5,033 bases of DNA, taken from contig SKWJ01000271.1 of the NCBI GenBank assembly GCA_007128995.1, positions 1-5,033 on the forward strand, given 5' to 3'. Position 1 is the first letter of the stretch. The number at the start of each line of letters is the position of its first letter. The stretch is from Paracoccaceae bacterium. GTDB lineage: Bacteria > Pseudomonadota > Alphaproteobacteria > Rhodobacterales > Rhodobacteraceae. Made by a program: the position numbers and the translations under genes. Under the pieces are notes generated by a model. It had not been told where the DNA came from. It saw only the letters and a program-made list of their open reading frames with translations, and searched no databases. This document shows, piece by piece, positions 4,655 through 5,033 of the stretch.

Positions 4655-5033
4655 ATGAAAGCAGTTTCAATGTACAGCCCATATGGCTGGCGCGGCAAGA
4701 TCGGCCTGATTGTACCTTCGACGAATACTATAAATGAACCCGAATTCTGGCGCATGGCGCCAAAGGGCGTCACGATCCATACGGCACGCGTGCTGCTGAA
4801 GGGAAAGGCAAGCGAAGAAAGCTATTTCCAGATGGCAGATGCCCTGTCGGATGCCGCCGAAGCGCTGGCAACGGCCGAGGTTGATGTCGTGGCTTATGGC
4901 TGCACGTCCGGGTCTATCATCTGTCCATTGCCACAGATGCTTGATCAGATGGGAAGTCGTACCAACACGCCTGCAAGCGCTGCCGCAGGTGCCGTTATCG
5001 CGGCATTGCATGCCTTCGGGGTAAAGCGGGTCG
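4655..5033 (+). CDS. Maleate isomerase / arylmalonate decarboxylase-like protein (Asp/Glu racemase superfamily), 3' truncated by the window
   Basis: The first 126 residues are visible and the frame is open at the right edge; full-length relatives are about 240-260 residues. IGLIVPSTNTINEPEF (16-31) matches the N-terminal block of maleate cis-trans isomerases, including Asn24. RMAPKGVTIHTARV (33-46) is also typical. YGCTSGS (81-87) carries the first catalytic cysteine, Cys83. The second catalytic cysteine would lie beyond the window. The ATG at 4655 has GGGAG (4643-4647) seven bases upstream, and the gap from the aldolase stop is 25 nt, consistent with one operon. Family enzymes interconvert maleate and fumarate, decarboxylate arylmalonates or racemise amino-acid-like compounds. 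Without the C-terminal half these cannot be separated. Maleate isomerase-like is the nearest match by motif. Confidence 0.82.
   Translation, partial: MKAVSMYSPYGWRGKIGLIVPSTNTINEPEFWRMAPKGVTIHTARVLLKGKASEESYFQMADALSDAAEALATAEVDVVAYGCTSGSIICPLPQMLDQMGSRTNTPASAAAGAVIAALHAFGVKRV

Noticed and set aside
4179..4682. 167-residue minus-strand open frame across the aldolase/isomerase junction
   Set aside because: It spans two well-supported plus-strand genes and their ribosome site, and shows no domain.
1..5033. Search for CRISPR repeats, tRNA/rRNA, insertion sequences, toxin-antitoxin or defence genes
   Set aside because: No regularly spaced repeats, tRNA-like folds, transposase motifs or terminal inverted repeats were seen. 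Every long frame is accounted for by metabolism, transport or regulation.

Overview
The window looks like one end of a catabolic and uptake gene cluster from a moderately GC-rich proteobacterium. The large TctC/Bug-type periplasmic binding proteins and the gene mix suggest an alphaproteobacterium, perhaps Rhodobacterales or Rhizobiales. The lineage is inferred from gene content only.

Layout. On the minus strand, positions 36-728 encode a GntR/FCD transcription factor. Its stop codon overlaps the ATG of a further minus-strand gene that leaves the window at position 1 (13 codons visible). A divergent control region (729-903) separates it from five plus-strand genes. It contains a perfect 10-bp palindrome, TGGTATACCA (762-771), of the kind bound by FCD-type GntR proteins. 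The plus-strand genes are: two tandem, clearly paralogous TctC-type solute-binding proteins (904-1854 and 1935-2891); a creatininase-family amidohydrolase-like protein (3053-3835); an HpcH/HpaI-type aldolase (3844-4629); and the N-terminal part of a maleate isomerase / Asp-Glu racemase superfamily enzyme (4655 to beyond 5033). Intergenic gaps are 80, 161, 8 and 25 nt. The 80- and 161-nt gaps hold hairpins.

How the genes may work together. The binding proteins would capture a carboxylate-type compound in the periplasm. No TctA or TctB membrane subunit is present here. The three cytoplasmic enzymes (hydrolase-like, isomerase/racemase-like with a Cys nucleophile, and a pyruvate-type retro-aldolase) would process the imported compound towards central metabolites. 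The GntR/FCD protein probably controls the cluster through the palindrome and senses a carboxylate intermediate. The substrate cannot be deduced from the sequence.

Most notable points: altered metal-ligand positions in the creatininase-family protein, the tandem orphan binding proteins, the operator at the divergent promoter (which also argues for a TTG start of the regulator at 728), and a structured 161-nt leader before the enzyme genes. I see no mobile element, CRISPR array, tRNA, rRNA or defence system.
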